DNA from: Chitinophagales bacterium
GTDB lineage: Bacteria > Bacteroidota > Bacteroidia > Chitinophagales > JABDMM01
Reading direction: 5' to 3'
Length of the DNA: 64,000 bases
Assembly (NCBI GenBank): GCA_013001465.1
Contig: JABDMM010000033.1
Coordinates: forward strand, 1 to 64,000
In this document: piece by piece, positions 17,524 through 26,539 of the stretch
Position numbering within the stretch: position 1 is the stretch's first letter
How the letters are laid out: each line of letters opens with the position of its first letter
The notes under the pieces: generated by a model
Database searches by the model: none
The model's input: the letters and a program-made list of their open reading frames with translations, nothing else
Told to the model about the DNA's origin: nothing
Program-made: the position numbers and the translations under genes

Positions 17524-18033
17524 ATGAAAATTAAAGTATTTGTAACCGGTGGTACCTTTGATAAAGAGTACGATATGATCAATGGTAAACTGTATTTTAA
17601 AGATACACACCTTCCGGAAATTTTTGCCTTAGGTAGGTGCAATTTAGATATCAACATACGCACATTGATGATGATAGATAGCTTGGACATGACTTCGGAA
17701 GACCGTGAGTTGATCGTTCGGCAGTGCAAAAGATCGAAAGAGGATAAAATCCTGATCACTCATGGCACGGATACTATGGTAAAAACTGCGATGGAACTAG
17801 CATCAGAAGGTATAGACAAGACAATAATTCTAACAGGGGCGATGATTCCCTATAAATTTGGTAGTTCTGATGGATTTTTCAATCTTGGAAGCGCTCTCGC
17901 ATTCGTACAGGTTTTAGAACCAGGGGTTTATGTTGTAATGAATGGCAGGTATTTCCGTTGGAATAACGTTAGGAAAAACAGAAAAACGGGATATTTTGAA
18001 GAAATTTCTCAAACTAATGAAACCTTAATTTAA
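17524..18033 (+). CDS. Single-domain asparaginase homologue (169 aa)
   Basis: It matches the N-terminal catalytic domain of L-asparaginases: FVTGGTFD with the nucleophile candidate T11, ITHGTDTM (H80-M85) with the second catalytic Thr-Asp pair, and ILTGAMIPY. Typical enzymes have about 330 residues with a C-terminal domain that completes the active site of the neighbouring subunit; here the protein ends after the first domain with an intact stop, followed by a terminator, so it is a short homologue and not an obvious truncation. Similar one-domain proteins occur in other bacteria. Substrate uncertain. It is divergent from the helicase-nuclease gene. Confidence 0.85.
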   Translation: MKIKVFVTGGTFDKEYDMINGKLYFKDTHLPEIFALGRCNLDINIRTLMMIDSLDMTSEDRELIVRQCKRSKEDKILITHGTDTMVKTAMELASEGIDKTIILTGAMIPYKFGSSDGFFNLGSALAFVQVLEPGVYVVMNGRYFRWNNVRKNRKTGYFEEISQTNETLI

Positions 18034-18097
18034 AAGTTGCCGTATCAATAAACAGGTGATAAGTAAACTAGCATAATAAAGGCTTTTGGTTAAGGAA

Positions 18098-18132
18098 GAA
18101 AAAACTTCGTGGATAATCTGCGGAGTTTTTTC
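18098..18132. terminator. Bidirectional terminator between asparaginase-like gene and mfd
   Basis: GAAAAAACTTCG (18098-18109) pairs with CGGAGTTTTTTC (18121-18132) around an 11-base loop, with A runs and T runs on opposite sides. It lies between the ends of two convergent genes and could stop transcription from both sides. Confidence 0.7.
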
Positions 18133-18135
18133 TTT

Positions 18136-21100
18136 TTAGGGACTTTCCAACTTTTGACTCGCATTGACTCCTTCAAACTGATCTTCTACATATTTCTGGA
18201 TCCGCTCTAATTTCTCATCTGCTATCTCCATCGTTTCAACCGGCTCTATTGTCAATATTAAATGCTTCGGAGTTTGTTTCAGGGAAAAATCTTCGGGATG
18301 AGTTTGTATATATGTAAGTACCTCACCAAAAATTTTTGATTCGTAATAAGGAGATTCTTTATTATCGACAAAGAAGCATTTCAAAATATTATTCTTAAAT
18401 AGAATCCTGTCGAAGCCAATTTTAAGTGCCAACCATTTTAATCGGATCGCATTAAAAAGTTCAAACACTTCAATTGGAAGTGGTCCAAAGCGGTCTACAA
18501 GATTAGACCTGAAATCATCCAGCTCTTCTTCGTTCTTAATATTGTTCAGCTCTGTATATAAGGATAGTCGTTCATTGATATTTGTAACGTATGCGTCAGG
18601 TATCAACATGTCCAGGTCAGTTTCGATTTGGCAATCCTGAATAAATTGTCTGTTTTCATTCAACTCTATCGCATAGAGGTCTTTGAATTCAGTTTCTTTC
18701 AGCTCCCGCAGTGCTTCATCAAGGATCTTATGATACATATCAAATCCGATCTCCGAGATAAAACCACTTTGCTCTGCGCCGAGTAAGTTTCCTGCACCTC
18801 TGATATCCAGGTCACGCATGGCAATATTTATTCCGCTTCCCAGATCTGCAAATTCTTCGATCGTCTTCAATCTCTGTCTGGCTTCTCGTGTAAGGGTGCT
18901 TACTGGCGGTCTAAAGAGATAACAGAACGCTTTTTTATTTGAACGCCCAACCCTTCCACGGAGCTGATGCAGATCGCTAAGCCCGAACATATGAGCATTA
19001 TTGATGATGATCGTATTTGCATTAGGTATATCAAGGCCTGATTCGATTATCGAAGTACAAAGCAAAACATCGTATTCTCTATTTATAAAAGCAAGCATGA
19101 TCTTTTCGAGCTCTTTCCCATCCATCTGTCCGTGTGCCACAGCAACATCTATATTTGGAATGATCTTTTGCAGCATTGCTTTTACTTCAACGATATCCTT
19201 AATTCTGTTATGAACAAAGAATACCTGCCCACCACGATAGACTTCGTATTCTATACTTTCTTTGATCACTTCCGGGTCAAAGGTGTGCACTTCAGTCTGA
19301 ATCGACTGCCGGTTTGGTGGTGGAGTTCTCAATATCGACATATCTCTTGCACCCATCATGGAGAATTGTAATGTTCTCGGTATTGGAGTTGCTGTGAGCG
19401 TAAGCGTATCGACATTTACTTTCATTTCTTTCAGTTTGTCTTTTACCGATACTCCGAATTTTTGCTCTTCGTCGATGATCAACAATCCCAGATCTTTAAA
19501 CTCTACTTTTTTTCCGGCTAAAGCATGAGTGCCAATGATGATATCCAGCTTCCCTTCTTTCAGCTGTTTCAAGATCTCAGTTTTCTGCTTTGCTGATTTG
19601 AAGCGGTTCACAAATGCAACATCGCAAGGAAAGTCTTCTAAGCGTTCCTGAAAAGTTCTGTAATGCTGCATTGCCAGGATCGTTGTTGGAACGAGAAGCG
19701 CAACCTGCTTGCTGTCGGCAACAGCTTTGAATGCTGCTCTGATCGCAAGTTCTGTTTTACCAAATCCAACATCTCCGCAAACAAGCCTGTCCATAGGAGT
19801 TTCATCCTCCATGTCCTTTTTGATCTCTTTAGTAGCTTTATTCTGATCAGGTGTGTCTTCATAGACGAATGATGCCTCGAGCTCTGTCTGAAGATAGGTG
19901 TCTTTGTTAAATGCAAAACCTTTCTGAGCTTTTCGTTTGGCGTACAGTTTAATCAGATCCTCAGCAATATCCTTGATCTTGCGCTTTGTTCGTTTCTTAA
20001 GTTTATTCCAGCTGTCGGATCCGAGCTTATTGATTCGTGGTGTGTTTCCTTCCTTTCCGGAATACTTGCTGATCTTATGAAGTGACTGAATAGAAACATA
20101 CAATAGATCGTTGTCTGCATATTTTATTCTCACAGACTCCTGGACGTGACCGTTTACCTCAATTTTTTCAAGACCAGAAAACACTCCTACTCCGTGGTCG
20201 ATATGCGTTACAAAGTCTCCTGGAGAAAGCTCGCTTAACTGCTTCTTCAACAATGCCTGATCTCTGGAGAATCCTTGCTTGAGTTTATATTTATGGTAAC
20301 GGTTGAAGATCTGATGATCAGTGTAACATGCCAGTTTTAAATCTTCATCGATATATCCTTGATGAATGGCATGGTAAAAGGGATAGAATTCAACACCTGC
20401 TTTCAGATCTTCGAAAATATTGTAGAACCGTTCTATTTGTCGCGGATTATCTGAAAATATCAGGCATTTAAAATTGTTGGATTCAAGCTCTTTGATATTT
20501 TCTATAAGCAGATCGAATTGCTTATTGAAAGATGGTTGTGGTTTTGTATTAAAATTAACAACTTCTTTGCTTATCACAGCGGTGTTGCCACATTCTATCA
20601 CGGGCAATGCATTGAGGTTATTCAGAACATCATCAGAATTTTGGAACACATGATTGGCTTCCCCCTCAAGCAATGGGTGTCCAGGATGATTCATGGATTC
20701 TTTGACTATATTTTCCCTGACTTTTTCTGCTTTTTCCATGCAGTCATCCAGTATCTCTTTTAAAGCATTGATGTCTTTAACCCAGACTACAGTTGATCCT
20801 AGTATTATGTTGAGAAAGGAAGTCTTCTCATCAAGTTTAAAGTCTGTTTGTATATTAGGTACGATCGAGAATGATGCGATCTTTTTTGTTGAGAGCTGAC
20901 TGTTAGGATCGAAATTTCTGATAGACTCCACTTCTTTATCGAATAACTCGATCCGGTAAGGATGATCGTTACCATATGAAAATATATCGATGATGCCACC
21001 TCTAACAGAAAATTGACCTGGTTCGTAAACGAAATCGACCATCTCGAATTGGTGTAGATGGAGTTTTTCAATGAGGTCATTGGTATCAAGATATTCACCG

Positions 21101-21450
21101 TCTATGATCTCTATGCTGTGTTCGTATAGCATTTCGGATTTAACAACTCTTTCAAATAGAGCTTCCGGGTAGGTAACAATTAACTCTCCACGTGTTTTTG
21201 AATGTGCGAGCTGGTTCACAACCTCTGTCCGCATTCTAACATTACTGTTATTCATCTCATCAAACTTCCCAGGCCTCTTAAATGAATCAGGAAAGAACAG
21301 AACATCCTTTTTCTCGTTCAGGCTATTTAGGTCATTATGGAAGAAGGCTGCTTCTTCGCGATCTTCCATAATGAAAAGGTGATGTATGTTTTTTTTCTCG
21401 AAGGTAGCGGAGGCGACGACAGACAAAGCGGATCCGGTCAATCCTTTCAA
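18136..21450 (-). CDS. mfd: Transcription-repair coupling factor Mfd
   Basis: Mfd pushes stalled RNA polymerase off DNA and recruits UvrA. The sequence shows the UvrB-like N-terminal module (RGGIIDIFSYG near 147), the RNA-polymerase-interacting domain (GDFVTHIDHGVGVF), and the RecG-like translocase with GDVGFGKTE (Walker A), IIDEEQKFGV (Walker B), TLTATPIPRTL and HQLRGRVGRSNKKAFCY. A C-terminal TRCF domain follows. The first conventional start in frame is TTG at 21450, giving 1104 residues, but this falls inside the conserved HLKGLTGSAL motif, and the same frame continues upstream without a stop to 21562 (see separate entry). The true protein is probably about 30 residues longer. Seven bases of the hydrolase/mfd junction suggest cotranscription with the upstream hydrolase gene. 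Confidence 0.95.
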   Translation of the reverse strand: MKGLTGSALSVVASATFEKKNIHHLFIMEDREEAAFFHNDLNSLNEKKDVLFFPDSFKRPGKFDEMNNSNVRMRTEVVNQLAHSKTRGELIVTYPEALFERVVKSEMLYEHSIEIIDGEYLDTNDLIEKLHLHQFEMVDFVYEPGQFSVRGGIIDIFSYGNDHPYRIELFDKEVESIRNFDPNSQLSTKKIASFSIVPNIQTDFKLDEKTSFLNIILGSTVVWVKDINALKEILDDCMEKAEKVRENIVKESMNHPGHPLLEGEANHVFQNSDDVLNNLNALPVIECGNTAVISKEVVNFNTKPQPSFNKQFDLLIENIKELESNNFKCLIFSDNPRQIERFYNIFEDLKAGVEFYPFYHAIHQGYIDEDLKLACYTDHQIFNRYHKYKLKQGFSRDQALLKKQLSELSPGDFVTHIDHGVGVFSGLEKIEVNGHVQESVRIKYADNDLLYVSIQSLHKISKYSGKEGNTPRINKLGSDSWNKLKKRTKRKIKDIAEDLIKLYAKRKAQKGFAFNKDTYLQTELEASFVYEDTPDQNKATKEIKKDMEDETPMDRLVCGDVGFGKTELAIRAAFKAVADSKQVALLVPTTILAMQHYRTFQERLEDFPCDVAFVNRFKSAKQKTEILKQLKEGKLDIIIGTHALAGKKVEFKDLGLLIIDEEQKFGVSVKDKLKEMKVNVDTLTLTATPIPRTLQFSMMGARDMSILRTPPPNRQSIQTEVHTFDPEVIKESIEYEVYRGGQVFFVHNRIKDIVEVKAMLQKIIPNIDVAVAHGQMDGKELEKIMLAFINREYDVLLCTSIIESGLDIPNANTIIINNAHMFGLSDLHQLRGRVGRSNKKAFCYLFRPPVSTLTREARQRLKTIEEFADLGSGINIAMRDLDIRGAGNLLGAEQSGFISEIGFDMYHKILDEALRELKETEFKDLYAIELNENRQFIQDCQIETDLDMLIPDAYVTNINERLSLYTELNNIKNEEELDDFRSNLVDRFGPLPIEVFELFNAIRLKWLALKIGFDRILFKNNILKCFFVDNKESPYYESKIFGEVLTYIQTHPEDFSLKQTPKHLILTIEPVETMEIADEKLERIQKYVEDQFEGVNASQKLESP

Positions 21451-21564
21451 ATGAAGGTTTGTTTTATTGTCTATCGAATCTGAAATAATACTTATCTGCC
21501 TGCTCTCTCCATATAGTTTCTTAATGAATTGCAGGTCGATCTTAACTCCTGTCTCTATTTTAAT
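21451..21564 (-). other. In-frame coding extension at the 5' end of mfd without a normal start codon
   Basis: Read on the minus strand in the mfd frame, this stretch has no stop from 21564 down to 21451 and translates to a plausible Mfd N-terminus (KIDLQFIKKLYGESRQ, then DNKTNLHLKG). No ATG, GTG or TTG occurs in it. An AGGAG sequence (21547-21551 region) stands about six bases ahead of ATC at 21538-21540, so that ATC (or a base error in an original ATG) is the best start candidate. A stop TAG at 21565-21567 bounds the frame. Confidence 0.6.
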
Positions 21565-21570
21565 CTACTT

Positions 21571-22392
21571 TTATATGTATGTTGAAATCCAATCAACCGC
21601 AAATTTAATGACTTCTTCTTTGTTGATGTCATTATGTAATTCATGGTAACCGTTTTCCCAAATTCTCAATGTAACATGCTTATCCTTTCTTTCGGCTAGT
21701 TTTTTTGTTGCTTCATGTGATGTAAGCTTGTCCTCTTCTCCATGCATAAGCAATATTGGGATGCTTAGTGCCGGGGAATCATGAAGGATCCATTGTCCAT
21801 TATTCATGATCGTAAAAAATAACTCAGTGGTAATATAGTCATGAACGAGAGGGTCTTCCATATATTTTTTAACCTCATTTTCATTTCTTGAAATAAATCC
21901 GGCATTCAATTTGGTTCTATCAGTATACTTCGGGTATATGTTCTTTACAATTTTTGCCAAAGCAAATTTAAAAGCCGGAGGCTTTTCTGTGAGTTCTATC
22001 CACGGGCTTGTCACGATCGCGGCTTTAAAAGGCTGCAAAGGAGATGTCAACAAATATCGTAAAACAATATTGCCACCCATGCTATGTCCATAGATAAACA
22101 TCGGAAGATCTGGATCTACTTGTCTTGCTCTTTCATAAAGTTTATCGATCGTTCCAAGCAGTTGTTCTTCGTTGGAATGTCCTTTTTTCCCTGTGGTTCT
22201 TCCATGTCCTGGAAGATCTGTAGCGAAGACACTGATACCAATTTCATTAAAAGCAGCGGCTACATGGGCATACCTTTCGGAATGCTCTCCCAGGCCATGG
22301 ATTAAACATAGCAATGCCCGAGGTTGATCTACTTCCCACGAGATAGCGGATAAAGTAATATCCTGAAAAGGTATAGTGAAACGATGTGACAT
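21571..22392 (-). CDS. Alpha/beta hydrolase, monoacylglycerol-lipase type (273 aa)
   Basis: Matches the serine aminopeptidase / monoglyceride lipase group: LIHGLGEHSERY near residue 31, DLPGHGRTTGKKG with a cap-lead sequence, the nucleophile elbow GHSMGG with S104, the acid in LLMHGEEDKLTS and the histidine in GYHELHND near the end. No signal peptide, so cytosolic. It likely hydrolyses monoacylglycerols or lysolipids, substrate not certain. It lies directly upstream of mfd on the same strand and is divergent from the EEP-family gene at 22460. Confidence 0.9.
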   Translation of the reverse strand: MSHRFTIPFQDITLSAISWEVDQPRALLCLIHGLGEHSERYAHVAAAFNEIGISVFATDLPGHGRTTGKKGHSNEEQLLGTIDKLYERARQVDPDLPMFIYGHSMGGNIVLRYLLTSPLQPFKAAIVTSPWIELTEKPPAFKFALAKIVKNIYPKYTDRTKLNAGFISRNENEVKKYMEDPLVHDYITTELFFTIMNNGQWILHDSPALSIPILLMHGEEDKLTSHEATKKLAERKDKHVTLRIWENGYHELHNDINKEEVIKFAVDWISTYI

Positions 22393-22459
22393 GATCGTTG
22401 AATTAAGGTAAATATATTACATTTAGAAGCAAGGAGGTTCATACTTAAATTCTAGAATT

Positions 22460-23509
22460 ATGATCAGGCGCATGCTTAATTTAATAATCATACTCGTTCT
22501 TTTGTTTGGATTCTATGTTCTCGCAATGATCTTGTTTAACTGGGCGACGGACTATCGTCCGGGTGATACCACTGCGGTTCAAACGAAAAACCAGGGTATT
22601 CCAATCGACACTGTCGCTGAAAAAAGTTTTCTTATCTGGAACATAGGGTTTGGAGGACTAGGCGAGGAGATGGACTTTTTTTATGATGGAGGTAAATCTG
22701 TTCGGCCGAAAAAAGTACTCGTAGAAAAATATTTGGAGGGGATCCATTCTTTTTTGGAGGGTAAAAAGAATCTCGATTTTATTCTATTACAAGAAGTAGA
22801 TAAAAGATCCAAGCGTAGCTATAGAAACAATGAGGTGGAAAGCATCTCAAATATTTTTGAAAATCACAGTTCTGCTTTTGCACCGAACTACAAGGTGAAG
22901 TATATCCCTATTCCATTTGAGAAACCATTGGGTGGTGTCTTGAGTGGTTTACTTTCTTTAAGTAAATTTCAAGCGGATGAAGTAACACGTTATCAGTTTC
23001 CAGGAAATTTCTCTTTCCCGAAAAGCCTCTTCTTTTTAGATCGATGTTATCTTAAGATGAGATATAAACTTCCGGATGGAAAAGAACTCATCGTTATCAA
23101 TACGCACAACTCTGCCTATGATGATGGTAGCCTGAAAAAAATTCAGATGGAGTACATGCGTGCAGATATCCTAAACGAATATCAAGAAGGAAATTATGTA
23201 ATTGTTGGTGGCGATTGGAATCAATGTCCGCCAAACTTCGATTGCTATAAATTCAAAAAAGCTGAAAGCCCCTACGAGCAAAGAAATATTGAAGAAGACT
23301 ATTTGCCTGGTTGGACTTGGGGCTATGATAGCGAGGTTCCTACTAATAGAAAACTTGCAAAACCATATGATCCCGAAACTACATTCACAACTGTGATCGA
23401 CTTTTATCTTTGCTCTCCGAATATTGAAATCACCAAAATAAAAACTCACGATCTCGATTTTGCCTATTCGGATCATCAACCTGTCGAGCTCCATGTTTTA
23501 CTTAAATGA
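22460..23509 (+). CDS. Membrane-anchored endonuclease/exonuclease/phosphatase (EEP) family protein
   Basis: An N-terminal hydrophobic helix (about residues 7-27) anchors it or serves as an uncleaved signal. The EEP fold follows: SFLIWNIGFGG, ILLQEVDKRS with the metal-binding Glu, INTHNSAYDDG, GGDWNQCP with the Asp-Asn pair, and a terminal YSDHQPVELHV with the catalytic Asp-His. Proteins of this family cut phosphodiester or phosphate-ester bonds in DNA, inositol phosphates or sphingolipids; the substrate here is unknown, and an envelope location suggests a lipid or scavenging role (inference). Its stop overlaps the ctlX start by four bases (ATGA), so the two are translationally coupled. Confidence 0.88.
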   Translation: MIRRMLNLIIILVLLFGFYVLAMILFNWATDYRPGDTTAVQTKNQGIPIDTVAEKSFLIWNIGFGGLGEEMDFFYDGGKSVRPKKVLVEKYLEGIHSFLEGKKNLDFILLQEVDKRSKRSYRNNEVESISNIFENHSSAFAPNYKVKYIPIPFEKPLGGVLSGLLSLSKFQADEVTRYQFPGNFSFPKSLFFLDRCYLKMRYKLPDGKELIVINTHNSAYDDGSLKKIQMEYMRADILNEYQEGNYVIVGGDWNQCPPNFDCYKFKKAESPYEQRNIEEDYLPGWTWGYDSEVPTNRKLAKPYDPETTFTTVIDFYLCSPNIEITKIKTHDLDFAYSDHQPVELHVLLK

Positions 23510-24411
23510 AGGAATCGATAGCTTCTCATCTACTTATGATCCGCCCTTCTGCTTTTAGTTATAATAAGCAGACAGCGTTATCAAACAGCTTTCAGGAAAA
23601 CATAAAACCGAAAACAGGATCCATCGCTGATTTGGCGATAGCAGAGTTCGATAAAGCTGTGGAGATTCTAATTGGCAAGAATTTATTGGTTGGGGTTTTA
23701 GAGGATGATCTGGCATTGCCTGATGCGGTATTTCCAAACAACTGGTTTGTTACTACAAATGATTGTTTGGTTTTATGTCCTATGGAAAGCGAGTTGCGAA
23801 GAAGGGAGCGCAATCCAAATATAATAGCAACGATCTTGAATAACTTTAAAGTCGCTGAAGTTATTGACCTTTCTGCTTTCGAGAGTGAAGGTCAATTTTT
23901 AGAAGGTACCGGGAGTATGGTTTTTGACAGGTCAAATAAATGTGTTTTTTCAAGTGTGTCATCCAGAACAGATCAAAAGTTGCTTCAAGAATTTTCAAAA
24001 TTGATCGATCATGAATGTCTGATGTTTGAAACAGTAGATAGATATGGCAATCCAGTCTACCATACTAATGTTATGATGAGTATAGGAAATGAAGTTGCAG
24101 TGGTGTGTTTTGATGCAATAAAACTTGGTACTGATAAAGTAAGAGACAGATTAAAATCATTCTCAAAACAGATCATCTCAATCAGCATGGACCAAATGGA
24201 GAATTTTTGTGGTAATATTTTACAGGTAAAAAATGAAAGGAACAAGTTCTGGTTGATGTCAGAAAGAGCTTATAAAAATTTCAATCCCGCACAACTCGAT
24301 TTGATATCCGAAAGTGGAGAGATAATTTCTATTCCATTAAACGTAATAGAAAAGTGCGGTGGTGGTAGTATCCGATGTATGATCGCAGAGATTTTTCTTC
24401 AACCTCAATAA
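23506..24411 (+). CDS. ctlX: Citrulline-utilisation-type hydrolase CtlX (301 aa)
   Basis: Belongs to the guanidine-group-modifying superfamily (arginine deiminase/amidinotransferase fold). Signs: LLMIRPSAF at the start, LPDAVFPNNWF (about 71-81), PMESELRRRERN, the substrate-site histidine in VYHTNVMMSIG (about 184) and the nucleophile C291 in GGSIRCMIAEIF near the C-terminus. This is the arrangement of CtlX proteins, for which release of ammonia from citrulline or a related ureido/guanidino compound is the assumed reaction. Overlaps the EEP gene by four bases upstream; its 3' end overlaps the convergent phosphoesterase gene by seven bases. Confidence 0.87.
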   Translation: MKESIASHLLMIRPSAFSYNKQTALSNSFQENIKPKTGSIADLAIAEFDKAVEILIGKNLLVGVLEDDLALPDAVFPNNWFVTTNDCLVLCPMESELRRRERNPNIIATILNNFKVAEVIDLSAFESEGQFLEGTGSMVFDRSNKCVFSSVSSRTDQKLLQEFSKLIDHECLMFETVDRYGNPVYHTNVMMSIGNEVAVVCFDAIKLGTDKVRDRLKSFSKQIISISMDQMENFCGNILQVKNERNKFWLMSERAYKNFNPAQLDLISESGEIISIPLNVIEKCGGGSIRCMIAEIFLQPQ

Positions 24412-25073
24412 TTATCTACATTCTTTTGTACTATATAGTTATCTGTTCCTAGTTCGTAACAGCACAGATATCCCATGCCTGTTTTCTTCTTATAAATGCA
24501 TCCAAAATCAATATTGATCAATGGTGAGCCGTTGGAATTTGCTTTGATTGCTTTTTTCATCGCTTGTGGTGTATGACCGTGTACGATTTTTTTGCCTTTA
24601 GCTTTCTCAGCATCATATTCCATATTCCTGATCCACATCATGGAGTAGGTATCTTTAAATGGCTTTTCAAGACTGAAGTCAAATCCCGCATGCACCATAT
24701 AAAACTTCTTATGGGAGGAATAGTATTCCAGAGATTTAAAAAATTTTCTGTATTTCTTATCTATCTCAGAAAAACTTTGAACACCAAAGCTTTTGAGGGT
24801 TTGCTTTCCTCCTTGTGCCATCCAGCTTTGCCAGGCAGGACTTCCGGTTTCCACATCTACATAACTATCATGATTGCCTTTGAGGCATATTGTATTATAC
24901 CCCGACTTCCGTAATTTTAGAATTGTATCGATCACTCCTTTACTGTCAGGTCCACGATCGATATAGTCTCCAAGTAAGAAAAGCTTATGCTTTTTCTTCA
25001 GCTTAATTTTCTCAAGCAAGAAATTAAACGTTTCATTGCAACCGTGTATATCTGAAATTGCGAATGCCTTCAT
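24405..25073 (-). CDS. Metallophosphoesterase, PP1-like / diadenosine tetraphosphatase type (222 aa)
   Basis: The two-metal phosphoesterase motifs are complete: SDIHGC (residues 7-12), GDYIDRGPDS, KGNHDSY, a histidine in VHAGFDF and HGHTPQ. Length and spacing match bacterial serine/threonine phosphatase 1 and ApaH-like enzymes. It may dephosphorylate proteins or cleave dinucleoside polyphosphates; the sequence cannot separate these. Cytosolic. The 116 bases between it and the next minus-strand gene upstream show no clear signal. Confidence 0.9.
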   Translation of the reverse strand: MKAFAISDIHGCNETFNFLLEKIKLKKKHKLFLLGDYIDRGPDSKGVIDTILKLRKSGYNTICLKGNHDSYVDVETGSPAWQSWMAQGGKQTLKSFGVQSFSEIDKKYRKFFKSLEYYSSHKKFYMVHAGFDFSLEKPFKDTYSMMWIRNMEYDAEKAKGKKIVHGHTPQAMKKAIKANSNGSPLINIDFGCIYKKKTGMGYLCCYELGTDNYIVQKNVDNY

Positions 25074-25189
25074 AGATTCAAGTCAACCAGTTATTCTTTG
25101 AATAAGTGTAGAAGAAAAATTAAATATCTGATATTTCCTAAATAATCTGATCGAATTGAAATATAGTTTCCAACAAAGTGGATTTTAGA

Positions 25190-26539
25190 CTAGCGACCAG
25201 GATAGAACTTTAGTGATCCGCTGGCTCTAAAGGTAACGATACGATTATCTTTATTACCGGCTTTATTAGCCGTCATGAAAATATCAGGTCCGAAACCCAG
25301 GCTCATTTGACGAGCTACAAATTTTTCAACTCCAAACCCTGCCATGTAAGACATATGATATCTCTTTTCTTCTGATAAGGTAAAGTCTCTATCGAATGAA
25401 CGCTCAAGGGAAGAAGTAGCGGAATTGTGTGTAAAGTTATTAGATCTCGGTGGCTGAGGTTCTGAGTTATCTGGTTCAAAAATGTAGTTGAATTTTTCTT
25501 CTAGCTTAATATGATTCGTAATTCCACCTTTTAGGAAAAGACGCCAGCTGTTTTTTCGAACAAGGTTATATCTTATGCTGATCGGTATATCGACTGACTT
25601 TATTATTGAAGTATAGTATACCGGGCATCTATATCTTGTTGCAGTGTCGCAGTCAAATATGCTGGTTTCATACTCTATAACAGAGTAGTTTAATCCGGTA
25701 GATACTCCAAATTTCCCTTTGAACATTGCTTCCATGCCTAAACCAATATTATAACCGAACCGAGGCATCAAATTATCATCCAGATAGCTTAACGATGTCC
25801 CACCACTTAGACCAAGGTTATAATTCCATTTATTATCAATCTTAGCATAATGATCACCAATTTCAAATCTCAATGCTCTTTCTTCAGATTCTATTAGTAG
25901 ATGTTCGTATGGATCAAACGGTTTTAAGTGTTTAAAATTCCAACTGTTTCTTTTTCTTCTACTCGTAAACTCAATTTCGTTTTCTTCTACGATAGCGAAT
26001 AAATTCATTTCTTCGATTTCATCGGACACCAGGCCTACTGATGAGTTAAAATCAGAATTATTGCCTGGAATTATATTAAGATCCTCCTGATGAACCTTTC
26101 TTGTTGAGCTATTTATTTTAATGGTCTTTGGAATATTCGTTTTAGTATAACTCCTTGTATTGCTTAACTTATCAACCGCAGCCAAAGGTTTGTTTACAGT
26201 TTCATCACATTCAGCTTCATAAATCAGGAAGTTCTCATTACAATCAAATAATGCCGGTTCCTGGGATCTTAACCCCATACCGATCTCTGATTCTTGAATT
26301 AACCCGTTGTGTTGTGCAGAATGTTGAAAGGTATGATTATCTGAGTAAAGAAAGCCAGCTGCGGTAAGCGCACCTATCAATATGAGACCAATCGTTGACA
26401 GATTCCATATCCATGCTCCACCAACCTTGTTTCCAGGTTTATCAAGTAGTTCCTCCATAGCGCTCCAATCTGAAGGATCGTAGCTCGCTTTGAACTTCGA
26501 CAGTTTGTCTTTTATAATATCGTCGAATCTATTTGACAT
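25190..26539 (-). CDS. Anti-sigma-like protein fused to an outer-membrane beta-barrel domain (449 aa)
   Basis: Residues 1-40 form a short polar segment (DDIIKDKLSKF, then DPSDWSAMEELLDK) of the type seen in Bacteroidota anti-sigma proteins; a single membrane helix follows at about 42-65. After a long low-complexity linker, residues of about 225-449 look like an outer-membrane barrel of the PorT/OmpW style with alternating strands and a terminal aromatic/basic segment. Its start overlaps the sigma-factor gene by 11 bases, which supports a regulatory pair. One chain would then span from cytosolic sigma binding to an envelope domain, though a fold able to sit in the outer membrane while anchored in the inner one is hard to picture, so the barrel may be soluble or unusual. 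Confidence 0.8.
   Translation of the reverse strand: MSNRFDDIIKDKLSKFKASYDPSDWSAMEELLDKPGNKVGGAWIWNLSTIGLILIGALTAAGFLYSDNHTFQHSAQHNGLIQESEIGMGLRSQEPALFDCNENFLIYEAECDETVNKPLAAVDKLSNTRSYTKTNIPKTIKINSSTRKVHQEDLNIIPGNNSDFNSSVGLVSDEIEEMNLFAIVEENEIEFTSRRKRNSWNFKHLKPFDPYEHLLIESEERALRFEIGDHYAKIDNKWNYNLGLSGGTSLSYLDDNLMPRFGYNIGLGMEAMFKGKFGVSTGLNYSVIEYETSIFDCDTATRYRCPVYYTSIIKSVDIPISIRYNLVRKNSWRLFLKGGITNHIKLEEKFNYIFEPDNSEPQPPRSNNFTHNSATSSLERSFDRDFTLSEEKRYHMSYMAGFGVEKFVARQMSLGFGPDIFMTANKAGNKDNRIVTFRASGSLKFYPGR

Noticed and set aside
22431-22440. AAGGAGGTTC as a ribosome binding site for the EEP-family gene
   Set aside because: It stands 22 bases from the ATG, too far for a Shine-Dalgarno site, and no alternative start is near.
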